Source: Paraburkholderia megapolitana
Lineage (GTDB): Bacteria; Pseudomonadota; Gammaproteobacteria; Burkholderiales; Burkholderiaceae
Reading direction: 5' to 3'
DNA: 64,000 nucleotides
Assembly: GCF_007556815.1 (NCBI RefSeq)
Contig: NZ_CP041743.1
Coordinates: 62,001 to 126,000, forward strand
How positions within the stretch are numbered: position 1 is the stretch's first letter; each line of letters begins with the position of its first letter. Below the pieces are notes generated by a model. The model was not told the DNA's origin and did no database searches. It saw only the letters and a program-made list of their open reading frames with translations. The translations under genes were made by a program, and so were the position numbers. Of the stretch, positions 8,701-18,285 are shown piece after piece.

Positions 8701-11700
8701 CGTCAACGATGCGAATGCGTTCCAAAGCGTAGCGGACCTGAGTGGAACGGCGTCCAAAGTAACGGGTTTTATCGGTGCCGGCTCGGGGATCGACCTCAGC
8801 GGCGAGCAGGGCATTTCATTGCTGAAGAACTGGGATTCGATGTCGGCCTCCGAGCGCGGCCAGGCGTTGTTCAGTTTCGGCCTTGGCGCGGTGCAGTTCG
8901 GTGCCAGCTTGCCAATCGCGGAAGCCCCGATCAGCAAGATGTTCGGCGGGCCCGAGCAACCCGCCGTGGTACCGCAGGCGCCGTTTTCGAATCTCGATCT
9001 GAGTGCGGAACTCGAATCGGCTGAACCGTTCGGCTCAAACGTCATCGCAAACCAGCAGCGCGCAGCCGACGACTTCGGCGATCCGCGCAGTACCGACGAC
9101 GGCGACGATCTCTCGCTGGATGGCAAGAAGGCGACGGGAGACGACTCCTTCGATGTCGAGGCGAACCGGCAAGCCGCGCAGCAGCAACGTGGCCCGCTCG
9201 CCGATCTGGCAACCGATGACGGCAACCTCCCCGGCGCTACGGACGACGCGCCTCCCGAGAGCGTGGTACGCGCAGCGGCCACTGCGGGCGCGGTGCCGGA
9301 TGAGGAACCTTTGCCCGCAACCGCGGCCGCGCCCGCAGGTCCGCAACGGGCCTCGTGGGCGATACCGCCGGAAGTCGCCGATGACGCACCGCTGCTGCAA
9401 ATGGTGGTCGACTCAGCGATCGCGGGCGGCAGTGGGCTCGACGGTGTCGAGTACTACATCTACGCGCTGCGCGACGAAGCACGCGACGGCGTGCTCGAGC
9501 CGGAAAAACACGGTTTGCCGGCGACCAGGCCGGGCAACCTGCTAGAAGATATGGAGGCGGCGAAGAACGATGCGGCGCGCGCGGCGCAGAAAGTCGCAGA
9601 CGAAGCTGTGCCGGCCAATGAGGAGCCCGCTGCGCAGAAAGGCGCAAGCGCACCCGATACCATCGCAGACGATGCACCGACCTTGAAGGTAACGCGCTAT
9701 ACGAATCTTTACGACGTGGATCTGGTCGGCCTGAAAGGTGCGCTTGACGGGCGCTACGGCGTCGCGCTGGTCGATACCCATGCACTTGAACCGGATGGCT
9801 CTGCAAGCCCAGAGGCGATTGTCGGCCGCTACGTGCTCAGCGACAGCGGAGTCGGAAAGCGACTGAATCTCGAGATGAACCCTGCGTTCGACCACGAACT
9901 GCGGGTCCTCTACCCACGCAATTTCGAGCCTGGCAAACCGTTGATCCGCGGGGAAAACGGCCGCCGTATCGACGCGATCAACGAGTTGCAGGGACATCAG
10001 GAAACGCAGTGGGCCGCGTACCCGCGCCGCGAGGCGGACCTCACGGTTTACTCGGACAATCCGCGCCAGCCGGAGAACCGGTTGCCCAATGGCGAGCGGC
10101 CGGTATTGCCGGTGCCGCCCGGTCATTTCGCGGTGTATGCGCACGCATGGACCGACGCGTTTGCCGATTCGACCGGCGCCGCTTTCGGCGCGGAAGATAT
10201 GGCGGCACGCATCCGCGCCGCCGGCTGGGACGGCGAATCTCCCGTGATCCTGTATTCGTGCGGTGCGGGCATGCGCGCGAGTCCGCTGGCACAGCTCCTT
10301 GCCAGCGTTCTGGGCGTCGACGTGTACGGGGCAACTGGATTTGTCGCATTCCGTACATCACGCGAGAGCGGTTTTACGACTCGCATCGAGATCGAGCCCC
10401 ATGCCTACGGCAGGGATGGCGTACCCGATACTTCGGTGTTGAACGGAGCGCGCGTGGTTCGCTTCATGCCAGGACTGAAGGTCATTGGCCAGGACGATCA
10501 TCCGATCGACTGGAGCAGCATCGCCCCGCGTGCCGTCGATCAGACCTGGGACAGCGTTACCCCGCGCTCGCAGCAGCAGGCGCGTGCTCCACTCGGCGTT
10601 TATCTGTGGAACGTGCTGACCGGCGGCGGCAAAATCCTCACGCCGGAGAGCGGCACGCCTGCCACCGCGCAAGAAATGGCCGCGGCCTTCAACGCGCCGA
10701 AGCAAAGTACCTATGCAGGCGGTCGCGCCATCGCACTCGACGGTCCGGGCAGCGGCGCCGACCCGGCGTTGTTGCAGGAATTCGCCGATCTGATGCGCGC
10801 GCCTGTCTACGGGCGACGTGGCGCAACCGACGCCGACGGCTGGACGAGGGCCGACCCGCAGTCGCTGCAACGCGTGACACCGGTGCGGCAGGCGCTCGAC
10901 GATGGTGGCGAGACGGCAGGCGATACGCGTCCGCCCGCCCCGCTTCCCGTTGAGGGCGAGCCCGGCCAGAACCGGCTCGCCTCCCCTACGCCCGCCGACA
11001 ATCCACAGGACGCACAAGGCCCTGCCGTCGATCCGCACAACGCGCTGGAACCGTTCGTCTTCGAACCCGATGGCATCACCACAGCGGCAGAACGGGAACA
11101 GATCGAAGCCGAAAACGAGGAGCCGCGAACGCAGAAGACCCATCAAAAAGGCAGCAGTGCGTATACGCGCCGCGATCTGCTGGGCGACCGCACCGGCGTC
11201 GTCTCGACTCTCGCCAACGGCCGCAAACCCATCGTGCAAGTCGGTTTTCACGATGTAACCGGCCTCAAGGCAAGCCAGCACCCCGACTTCCTGCGACCGG
11301 CAGACACGCTGCTGGTGCCGCCTGCCGACGTGCTGCATGAAGTCGGCAGCAACGGCGTGATGTCGCCACCCGGTCATCACGTCATCTTCGGTCACGGCAT
11401 CTCGCCCGAAACAATGCAGGGTCCCGACGGCCAGCCGATCAGCGTCGACGAAGTCGCCGCGCAAGTCGCCCCGCGTCTCGCCGACGGGCAGGAGGTCACG
11501 CTGTACTCCTGCTATGCGGGTTCGAACAAGAGCGATCCATTACGGACGGCCGGCACGCAATATGAAGCACCGGACGCTCAGGTGTTCGCGCAGTCGCTGG
11601 CGCAGCGCCTCGCGGAGGCGAACGGACGGCGCACGACGGTGTGGGCACCGCCGGACATTCTGATGGTGGGGCATGACGGCACGGCAACGGTCGAGATTAC

Positions 11701-14700
11701 GAGGCTGCTCACGGCCGAACGCACCGGCACCGGCGTGCCGATGAAAGCGTTCTATGGCGATCCGGCGTGGGCGCGCGGCGCTACGCACCCGGGTGCCGGT
11801 CCAGATACGACATACCGCGCCGGGAACGATGCGGCTGCGGCACAAACGACGCAAACGACCCAAACGTCGGAGGCACCCCAGCAGCCACCGACGCCGCAAG
11901 TGCGCAACCTGCCGCTCAGCGATCCGCATTTCAATTTTTCGCGCCTCGGCGACAACACGTTCGAGTCCGTGGCGCTCGAACCGGATTTCGCCAGCGCGTT
12001 GAAAGACCGGCCCGGCGTGCTTGGCGAGGTTGCTCGCGTGACGCGTCCGGGCGGCACGGTGAGCCTCGATCGGCCGAGCGGATTTCTCGATGAACCCGAT
12101 CCGCATGCAGTGATTGAAGCGACGCTGCAAGCGTTCGTCGATGGCGGTTTGACCAACCCGCGCGCGATGTTCATGACCGGACCGGACACGGGCATCGATC
12201 TCGCCGCACCGGGCGTCGACATCGGGCAGTTCGATCCGGAAGCCGGTTATTTCCGCTTCAGTGCGCAGGTAGGCGATGACGCGAGCGTTGCGCAGAATGC
12301 ACCGGCCAGTGCATTCACGGACCTGCCAGAGAACGACGGATCGTTGCGTCACGTACTCGATCCGGACGCGGTAGAGCGCAATCTCGACGACGCGATAGAT
12401 CGTTCGCCGTTTCGCGACGTGTCGTGGCACGAGTCCGCCGACGAACTGCCTGAGCTGGGCGTGCATCGGTTCGTGCTGCAGGACAGCTTCGCCGACGAGC
12501 GCGGCATTCACCCGGGCGCATCCATCGCGCTACCGTTCACCGACCCGAGCGAGACCACGCGCGCGCTCGCGCAGGACGTCGCGAGCGTCACCGGTGTGCA
12601 TGTGTTCGCGACGCGTCCGGATGCCCCGACCGAATGGGAGATCTTCACGCCCCAGTCGATGCACGGCAATTTCGAAGGTCCGATCGAATTCGATGCGGCA
12701 AGCGGCACGTTCCATGTCGTCGGCGAAGACGGTTCGCACAGGCCCATCGTGCCCGAGGATCATCTCGGCTCGCTGCGCGGCATGGGGGTATTCAAAACGG
12801 CGATCCAGTTCGGCAACAAGACACTGATCATCTATCGCGACATCCCGACGATGCCCGGCGAGGGTGTCCATTTCGAGCGAGACGTCCCGGCCGACATGAT
12901 CGCGACGACGCGTCAGCTCGAAGCACTCGGCGCGCCGCATTTCGCGAAGATCGACGGTGTGACGCAGATCTTCGGACTCGATGCCCTCGTGATGGATTCG
13001 TATCGTTCCGCAGACCGGGAATTCATGAAAGCCGGGGACATCGGGATACGGACGCATACGTCGGTCTTCGACACAACGCTGCTCAACGAGCGCAGCATCG
13101 AGAGTCTCACCGCGACGAAGAACTGGCTCGTCGACCAGCAGGTCGAGATCAAGGACCTGCAATTCCTGGTTCGTGCCGACGGGACCTTCGACATCGCCGA
13201 CGTCGAAAAAATCGTCCCCGACACGCCGCCGGAAGAATCGACCCTGCGGAAGATCGACCACTACATCGCGCTTGCCCAGGCACGGCTCGCGCGCTCGACC
13301 GTCGGCGAGGATGCGCTCGCGCAGGCTTTCGAGACGCGACAACAGGAAGCACCGCCCGACTACACGTTCGTCTCCACTCAAGCGCTGCCCGACGTATCGT
13401 CATTTGTATCGCTGCAGCCGCACGAGCGCTTCGCCGCACTGCTCGAAGCGAACCTCGATGCCGTACGCAACGGTCCGGCCGTGCCGATGCACCGGCTCTC
13501 CGAGCTGGGCTATAACACGGCGTCGAAGCTCTACTTCGATATGCCCGGTGGCAAGATCGTCAAACCGGCTGGCGCCGACATGTACGTCGCGCAAATCACG
13601 GATCCCGCAACCGGCGCCACGTCGTTGCAGTTGATCGCCAGCGACGCGTCCGGAGGACCGCAAGGCTACGAGGCCGTAGACGGCAACGGCTTGCGCGCAG
13701 TCGGCTTCGGCGAGCACGGACCATTGTGGCCGATGACTCACCAGGTCAACCCCGCCGCGGGTCTGGACGACGACACGTCGCATACGCTCGCGTCCGGGAC
13801 GCCCGTACCGGCCGTCACACCGGGGCAGGAACGCGCCGCAAACCAGCTCGACAGCCACGGTCTGCGCACACTGCGCCGTATCGACGGCACGCAGACAGCC
13901 AAGCTGCGCTCACTCGCAACCAAGGCAGGCCCCGGCGCGTACATTCTCGTGAAGATGCACGACGCAGCGCCCACCGTGGGTGCCGCCCATCCGCAGCCCA
14001 AATTCATCGCCACGCTCGCAACCGATCGGTACAGTGAACTGGGCGACCCACAGCCGTTGCCCGGCGAAGCCATGCCGCCGTCGCTGCGGAAGGCTCTGGA
14101 GAGCGACAATGCGGCCGGTCGCACGGCGCGCGCTGACTACGACTTCTACGTGTCGCCTGTACCTGCTGAAGAGCTCGCGCGGTTCGGCGGTGCGTCGAAG
14201 ATCGCGACGGCGAATGGCGAGCAGTCGTGGGCAGTGGAACCCTCGAACGCCAGGATCGACTCGTCGATCGTCAAGCATATCGATGCACTCGACAACGCAC
14301 CGTCGTTCAAGCGTCCGCAGCGCGCAGCGGCAACTGCCGGGACGAATCAGTCCGTCTACGCGGTAGACGTCAAAACCGGCGAGGTGCTCGGCTACGCGGT
14401 ACGTCAGCCCGACGGTACGTGGAAGTACCACGAAATAACTTCGCAGGCGGATACGGAGATCACATCGAACGATCTGCAAAGCGTATTTCGCCGCCGCAAG
14501 GCCGGGATTTCTTACGGGCCAGCAGGCAAGCGCGGTGTCAGATTTTTCGTGAGCAAGCTCAGCATCGATGACGTGTCGCGCGTCGGAGGTTTTCCGGCCG
14601 CCGAAGACAGCAGCGTGGCCAAGGCTGCGGGACGACCGCGCCGCAAGGCCGGCGATGTTGCGCAGGTGGGGATAGGACGGGCCAGCGAGATCGCGAGCAA

Positions 14701-17700
14701 GGGGCTTGCGAAACTACCGGGCGAGCACAACACGAAGGAACCGGACAGCGGGAATCCGCTCGTAGAACTCCACCTGTTGCCAGCGCCGGGTGAGCCACTG
14801 AGCGCGATCGATTACAGCGGCCAGAACACGATGCATCTGTTCCGCCTGATCGATATGAACGCACTCGACGACACGCACCATATCTTCGTGTACAACACCG
14901 ACAAGCCGCTCGTCGACGTGCTTCACCAGGATCCGCTCGGCATCATCGCGATGCGCGACGGCAAGGCGCGCTGGTTCTCCACCCGCAATCAGGTGCGCGA
15001 TCCCAACGAGCCCGGTCGGCCGCCCGATGCAATGCCGGTGGGCGACGGTCCTCACGGCGCGAACGTGCACTTTCTGCTCACGCAGCTCAAGCCGGGCGAG
15101 TTCTCCAGACACGTAGACTCAACCCAACTCGCCACGGCAATCGCGCAAAAAGACGCGGCCGACGAATGGTTGCAGAAAGTCAGCAGCAATGGGTCTACGG
15201 CGTCGAAGGACATCGTGGACACTGCCACGGAACACTACGAGCAGGCGAGCCTGCTGGCCGACAAACTGACCCAGCACGTGCAACGGAAGTTCGGCCCCGA
15301 CGCCATACCCGAGCCGCTGACAATCGAGCCTTACCAACCGTCGCTGCCCTCCACCACCGAGACCGAGTCGATCCAGCGTTACGGTAAAGCAGATCTGCAA
15401 GAGTGGCTTCCCACCATCGGCCACGTCGAGGTGCTCAATGAGCACAGCGGCAGATCGAACGTCTACCAGCTCGAGTTCGCCGGCGATCCACAGGCGATGA
15501 TGGTCGACGCGGTCCTGTCGAAGGATCTCGGTGGCAAGCTCTGGGTGGCACGCGAAGTCTCGAGCACACCGTCGCGTAATGCACCGATCCCGAACCGCAC
15601 GCTCTCACGCCGTTACAGCGTCGCGCAGGTCGTAGACAAGCGGATGACGCAAAGCTACGTTCGCGCGAAGCCGGAATTGCAGGATCGCGTCGTGCCGATG
15701 TCGCGCGCCTTCACCTTGCGCGACGATCCCAGCCTGATGACCGCGCAGATCGAGCGACACGGCGGCGCGATGCCGGTCGTGACGCTGGTGGTCGACCCCT
15801 ATTCGCTCGCCGCGGCGCTCGGCAAGCAGCAGGATCCCGAGTTCCTGCGCCAGGTGAAAGCCCTCGGCGACCCGAGCACCGCTACGTTCGACGCGCAACA
15901 AGGGATCATCAAGGCAGCTGATCCGGGCAAGCCGCAGCTCGCACTCGACGATCTACAACATCTGCACAAATGGCTCGACGAAGCGTCGAAAACGGGCTTC
16001 GCGATCCGCCTGGAAGTCGGCCCGTCGCGCGCGCTCGTGTCGAAGGACGATCATCGCTTCGTCGCCGGCACCAACAACCGCTACGACACCTATGTGCGTA
16101 CGGCCGGCACGCTCGAACGATGGGCGAACGACCATCCCGACAGTCCCGCACCACAGGTGATGGTGACCCTCCCCGGCTGGGACTCCGTGCTGGAGTCCGT
16201 ACCGGGTGCAGGACACGCGCGACTGCTGGACGCGATGCTCGATCGCCCCGCGCTGGACTGGGTCCACGTCGGCCTGTCGTACGGCACGCACGGTGCGGAC
16301 TTTATCGGCAATCAGGATCTGACGACCACACTCGCACAATGGATCGTCGATCATCGCGATCCCGACGACCCCCAGATCGCACGACTGCACGGTGCCGACG
16401 CGCTGACACGCGTATTCGACAGGGTGAGCCCGCAGCGGCTCGTCAACCAGCACCAGTTGCTGTTCAACGAAGTCGAGCGGATCGGGCGTAACGCCGGCAT
16501 GACGGGAGAGCAACTCGGCGCGTTGCGCACACGTCTTTACGAGGGCAATACGACCGCGTTCCTGAATCGCGCGCGCAAGGCGACGATCGAGTATGCGTCG
16601 CCGGCCTGGAACGACAGCACCAATCCGCCGCGCAATCGCACGGAAGAACTGGCACGCGACGTGGCGAAGCGCTGGATGACCGACATCGGCGCCCAGGTCA
16701 ACGCGACGCCGACCATCACCCAGTCGAGCGGATCCGTCGATCCGTACGCGCACTGGGAGAACATCGTTGCCGACCCGGCACTGCGCAACGACGACAGCAA
16801 GACGAGCGCCACGAACCGCAAGATTGCGTCGCAACTCGGCGCGGACCCCATTCCTGTCAAAGACCAGGCAGCAGCCGAACTGACGGCGCTGGGCGTGCAA
16901 CCTGCGGTCAGGAGTTCGCGCGGTCGAAAGCAGTCGGGTGCGCTCGTCGGTGGAGTCGCCGGTACGGGGACGCTCGCGTTCGCCGACAAGCTATTCAACG
17001 GTGGGCGCCTGCTGAGCGGCGAAGGTCTGCGTCATTTCACCTCCTCGACGTTCGTCGGCACCCGTGCGGCGCGCGTGTTCCAGGCCTTGCATCAGGGGGC
17101 CATCGCCAGTCTGAAGAGCGGCGACCCCGACGTGTTCGACACCGTGGTGGACCGGCTGGAGCGCGGGTTAAGTTCGCAACTGAAGGCGAACGGCTTCGAC
17201 GCTGCACGGAAAAAGCAACTTTCGCAGATCGCGTGGGAAGGCAAATTCAATGCCGCGAACCTGCGCGCCGATGTCGAAACCGGCTCGCTCACATTCAGCG
17301 AAGCCTCGGCGCGCACGCGGGTCATCGCCGCAGATCTGCTCGCGCAGATGCAAGGCGTGGTGGGTGGCAGTTCGCTCAAGCAGTTGCACCACGGCAGCCC
17401 TAACCATTCGATTGGACTGTTCGGCCGCGGCGTCGCTGTGGTCGGTTACACCGGCACGATTGCACTGAACGTGTCGTCGTTTGTCTCGCACCCTGAGCTG
17501 TCGTCGGCGTTGACGGCAATCGGTGCGTCGCTGTCCGGGACTTATACGGGTCTCGTGTACCTCGGCGGCGCACGCGGCATCAATGCCGAGAATCGCAGCC
17601 GTTTTCTGCGCTTTACCAGCCGGACCAGCGACTGGGTGACTGCGGCAGCAGGCACCACGAGCGCAGCCGCCGAAGCCAGCGGACACCCCGTACTCGCGGC

Positions 17701-18250
17701 CGCGGGCTTTGCCTCGTCGTCGATTCTCGTCGCAGGGCGCCTGCACACGGACTTGCCGAACGCAACGAAGTGGATGGACCGCTATCAGACGACGCTCCTG
17801 TTGCTGCCGGTCGGCATTTTCCTCGGCACGACGATTTCGAGCTACCTGTCCAGCAACGGCTCGAGCCCGAGCGGCACGGGGCCTAACCCGGCACATCCCG
17901 CTGGACAACCCACGGGTCTGCCCAACACGCTGCCATTGCCTCCCACCCCGACGCCAACGCCATCGATGACGACGCCCACGCCCACTCCTGCGCCTCACTC
18001 GACACCTACCCCAGCGCCGTCGAATCCGCCGCAGACGTATACGGTGAAAAACGGCGATTCGTTGTGGAGCATCGCCGAAAGTCACCGTCCGTCGTTGCTG
18101 GATGCGGCGCACCTTTCCGCGGCCGAGCAAACGAAAACGCCGACCGATACACAGGAAGTGCTGGCATTCGACGAAATCCTGCAACTCAATCCGCAGATCA
18201 GGAAGGATCCGGCGCTGATCTATCCCGAGCAGAAGATCATCATCGGCTGA
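5726..18250 (+). CDS. Giant multidomain T3SS-1-linked protein with LysM tail (putative effector)
   Basis: About 4174 aa. The ATG at 5726 is chosen because GGAGAAG lies six bases upstream; earlier in-frame starts (5624, 5696) lack one. The first 780 residues are Gln/Ala-rich and helical. A YIDDRGWEYNDLSDY segment (about 810-840) resembles DUF4781 and precedes hydrophobic helices at about 875-925. Two caspase/C80-like modules follow: H1473...C1512 in YSCGAG and H1890...C1929 in YSCYAG, each with 39 residues between H and C. A VARVTRPGG segment near 2105 recalls methyltransferases. Residues about 2350-2520 look kinase-like (KDLQFLVRADGTFDIAD). Hydrophobic helices lie at about 3895-3950, 3980-4005 and 4020-4042, then a Pro/Thr linker and a LysM domain (4105-4173). 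There is no signal peptide. It lies in the T3SS-1 sctQ-R direction and converges on sctU, so a secreted effector or a giant cell-wall-anchored toxin is inferred. All domain calls are by eye. Confidence 0.75.
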   Translation: MTIMAIDGGGRVYEPQPSNQNKPAAAAPTPAPAPTAQQQALAAAKAETAALLQQAEQAMTTLRQMQDKGAKQSDIDAQVQKAGLAWGAVQAAAENQMRITIDGGGDAKKALATASADLQALAPNDQMLNYVVTNAQQTVAPETPTQRATNEQAFQFAEAVQQDPTAGSSATITPTEQKASDGLHAALLHEFNVQAATLRLNDAKADYAAWLHEPGPIRRAEERDVDDELGQAQSQYDQVMAGNDKALTYVTPDEQTQATALVTAAHQHDWFASPTDDGNGGTQPSMIATVAAQSQLQRDVANVNPDDPTLSPQMKQLAQTDPVTFALLQETGQTVDPNAPGLSKQEQTLAQQNPLAEAFVKLTGVDVDPKHMTKAQQSQFNQGIFQYAITNADKKSPHYALIQTLMAVAPTVRLQYTQDTVNALMKDPSHNASAALAVLNANMDATFSTSEREAMWNQVGAPHFNDQFIQSQIAPLIATPDRTANDPDSVRARNDNTMNADKIGKWMQGILTNAPPEFAGVMLNSVEHDFNDNWTESNTGTPALQQGVEFYKGLSQAVGLADQQPTADGKPLHLENSVAAWLLDPKSNAQSMINMLRGNSTSYGFDSIRQTVGGGFDPKLSQALLNQMETSPRYQSNFAIDFQMMLTQGLSKAQKAQNSVYANASYNLFQSMKPAQTLQPYFNDFKANYDNKAHQFTAGSNQLTNFIGTGLAMQPDDPANVPTDANDNPSMGMLEQMIIDNAPAPDGNGPINSASLYKQNQAATSMINTVTSEIQKYGGDHPVVTLVPTYYVSQDSGASPSALFKVQNKDDPSKFTYIDDRGWEYNDLSDYQHNNALSDGGTLYVPDNLSMSPSAKGAVQYQPVAAHITTGWQRVETVLEFGVGILATAAGVVLVVSGVGSPLAIAAWAVTGSAMGFGAYTSISDLNNLSAHGQSTGFGNAQARGDWISLIGTGAGVVSGGFGAASKMLTDSAGLLRSLDAASTSLGNDASFVNDANAFQSVADLSGTASKVTGFIGAGSGIDLSGEQGISLLKNWDSMSASERGQALFSFGLGAVQFGASLPIAEAPISKMFGGPEQPAVVPQAPFSNLDLSAELESAEPFGSNVIANQQRAADDFGDPRSTDDGDDLSLDGKKATGDDSFDVEANRQAAQQQRGPLADLATDDGNLPGATDDAPPESVVRAAATAGAVPDEEPLPATAAAPAGPQRASWAIPPEVADDAPLLQMVVDSAIAGGSGLDGVEYYIYALRDEARDGVLEPEKHGLPATRPGNLLEDMEAAKNDAARAAQKVADEAVPANEEPAAQKGASAPDTIADDAPTLKVTRYTNLYDVDLVGLKGALDGRYGVALVDTHALEPDGSASPEAIVGRYVLSDSGVGKRLNLEMNPAFDHELRVLYPRNFEPGKPLIRGENGRRIDAINELQGHQETQWAAYPRREADLTVYSDNPRQPENRLPNGERPVLPVPPGHFAVYAHAWTDAFADSTGAAFGAEDMAARIRAAGWDGESPVILYSCGAGMRASPLAQLLASVLGVDVYGATGFVAFRTSRESGFTTRIEIEPHAYGRDGVPDTSVLNGARVVRFMPGLKVIGQDDHPIDWSSIAPRAVDQTWDSVTPRSQQQARAPLGVYLWNVLTGGGKILTPESGTPATAQEMAAAFNAPKQSTYAGGRAIALDGPGSGADPALLQEFADLMRAPVYGRRGATDADGWTRADPQSLQRVTPVRQALDDGGETAGDTRPPAPLPVEGEPGQNRLASPTPADNPQDAQGPAVDPHNALEPFVFEPDGITTAAEREQIEAENEEPRTQKTHQKGSSAYTRRDLLGDRTGVVSTLANGRKPIVQVGFHDVTGLKASQHPDFLRPADTLLVPPADVLHEVGSNGVMSPPGHHVIFGHGISPETMQGPDGQPISVDEVAAQVAPRLADGQEVTLYSCYAGSNKSDPLRTAGTQYEAPDAQVFAQSLAQRLAEANGRRTTVWAPPDILMVGHDGTATVEITRLLTAERTGTGVPMKAFYGDPAWARGATHPGAGPDTTYRAGNDAAAAQTTQTTQTSEAPQQPPTPQVRNLPLSDPHFNFSRLGDNTFESVALEPDFASALKDRPGVLGEVARVTRPGGTVSLDRPSGFLDEPDPHAVIEATLQAFVDGGLTNPRAMFMTGPDTGIDLAAPGVDIGQFDPEAGYFRFSAQVGDDASVAQNAPASAFTDLPENDGSLRHVLDPDAVERNLDDAIDRSPFRDVSWHESADELPELGVHRFVLQDSFADERGIHPGASIALPFTDPSETTRALAQDVASVTGVHVFATRPDAPTEWEIFTPQSMHGNFEGPIEFDAASGTFHVVGEDGSHRPIVPEDHLGSLRGMGVFKTAIQFGNKTLIIYRDIPTMPGEGVHFERDVPADMIATTRQLEALGAPHFAKIDGVTQIFGLDALVMDSYRSADREFMKAGDIGIRTHTSVFDTTLLNERSIESLTATKNWLVDQQVEIKDLQFLVRADGTFDIADVEKIVPDTPPEESTLRKIDHYIALAQARLARSTVGEDALAQAFETRQQEAPPDYTFVSTQALPDVSSFVSLQPHERFAALLEANLDAVRNGPAVPMHRLSELGYNTASKLYFDMPGGKIVKPAGADMYVAQITDPATGATSLQLIASDASGGPQGYEAVDGNGLRAVGFGEHGPLWPMTHQVNPAAGLDDDTSHTLASGTPVPAVTPGQERAANQLDSHGLRTLRRIDGTQTAKLRSLATKAGPGAYILVKMHDAAPTVGAAHPQPKFIATLATDRYSELGDPQPLPGEAMPPSLRKALESDNAAGRTARADYDFYVSPVPAEELARFGGASKIATANGEQSWAVEPSNARIDSSIVKHIDALDNAPSFKRPQRAAATAGTNQSVYAVDVKTGEVLGYAVRQPDGTWKYHEITSQADTEITSNDLQSVFRRRKAGISYGPAGKRGVRFFVSKLSIDDVSRVGGFPAAEDSSVAKAAGRPRRKAGDVAQVGIGRASEIASKGLAKLPGEHNTKEPDSGNPLVELHLLPAPGEPLSAIDYSGQNTMHLFRLIDMNALDDTHHIFVYNTDKPLVDVLHQDPLGIIAMRDGKARWFSTRNQVRDPNEPGRPPDAMPVGDGPHGANVHFLLTQLKPGEFSRHVDSTQLATAIAQKDAADEWLQKVSSNGSTASKDIVDTATEHYEQASLLADKLTQHVQRKFGPDAIPEPLTIEPYQPSLPSTTETESIQRYGKADLQEWLPTIGHVEVLNEHSGRSNVYQLEFAGDPQAMMVDAVLSKDLGGKLWVAREVSSTPSRNAPIPNRTLSRRYSVAQVVDKRMTQSYVRAKPELQDRVVPMSRAFTLRDDPSLMTAQIERHGGAMPVVTLVVDPYSLAAALGKQQDPEFLRQVKALGDPSTATFDAQQGIIKAADPGKPQLALDDLQHLHKWLDEASKTGFAIRLEVGPSRALVSKDDHRFVAGTNNRYDTYVRTAGTLERWANDHPDSPAPQVMVTLPGWDSVLESVPGAGHARLLDAMLDRPALDWVHVGLSYGTHGADFIGNQDLTTTLAQWIVDHRDPDDPQIARLHGADALTRVFDRVSPQRLVNQHQLLFNEVERIGRNAGMTGEQLGALRTRLYEGNTTAFLNRARKATIEYASPAWNDSTNPPRNRTEELARDVAKRWMTDIGAQVNATPTITQSSGSVDPYAHWENIVADPALRNDDSKTSATNRKIASQLGADPIPVKDQAAAELTALGVQPAVRSSRGRKQSGALVGGVAGTGTLAFADKLFNGGRLLSGEGLRHFTSSTFVGTRAARVFQALHQGAIASLKSGDPDVFDTVVDRLERGLSSQLKANGFDAARKKQLSQIAWEGKFNAANLRADVETGSLTFSEASARTRVIAADLLAQMQGVVGGSSLKQLHHGSPNHSIGLFGRGVAVVGYTGTIALNVSSFVSHPELSSALTAIGASLSGTYTGLVYLGGARGINAENRSRFLRFTSRTSDWVTAAAGTTSAAAEASGHPVLAAAGFASSSILVAGRLHTDLPNATKWMDRYQTTLLLLPVGIFLGTTISSYLSSNGSSPSGTGPNPAHPAGQPTGLPNTLPLPPTPTPTPSMTTPTPTPAPHSTPTPAPSNPPQTYTVKNGDSLWSIAESHRPSLLDAAHLSAAEQTKTPTDTQEVLAFDEILQLNPQIRKDPALIYPEQKIIIG

Positions 18251-18258
18251 GGGGCGTG

Positions 18259-18282
18259 GGCCCGGGCTACGCGCCCCGGGCC
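18259..18282. terminator. GC-rich hairpin between the convergent giant gene and sctU
   Basis: GGCCCGGG (18259-18266) and CCCGGGCC (18275-18282) form a perfect 8-bp stem with an 8-nt loop, exactly in the 35-bp gap between two convergent stops. There is no U-tract, so termination efficiency is uncertain; it could act in both directions. Confidence 0.5.
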
Positions 18283-18285
18283 GCT

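Noticed and set aside
6857..8725. A 622-codon leftward frame inside the giant gene
   Set aside because: Antisense to the continuous giant frame; no motif and no start signal.
16080..16480. Amidohydrolase-like look of the C-terminal third of the giant protein (FVAGTNNRY, LDWVHVGLSYGTHG)
   Set aside because: Resemblance too weak without a profile search; no metal ligand set could be identified.
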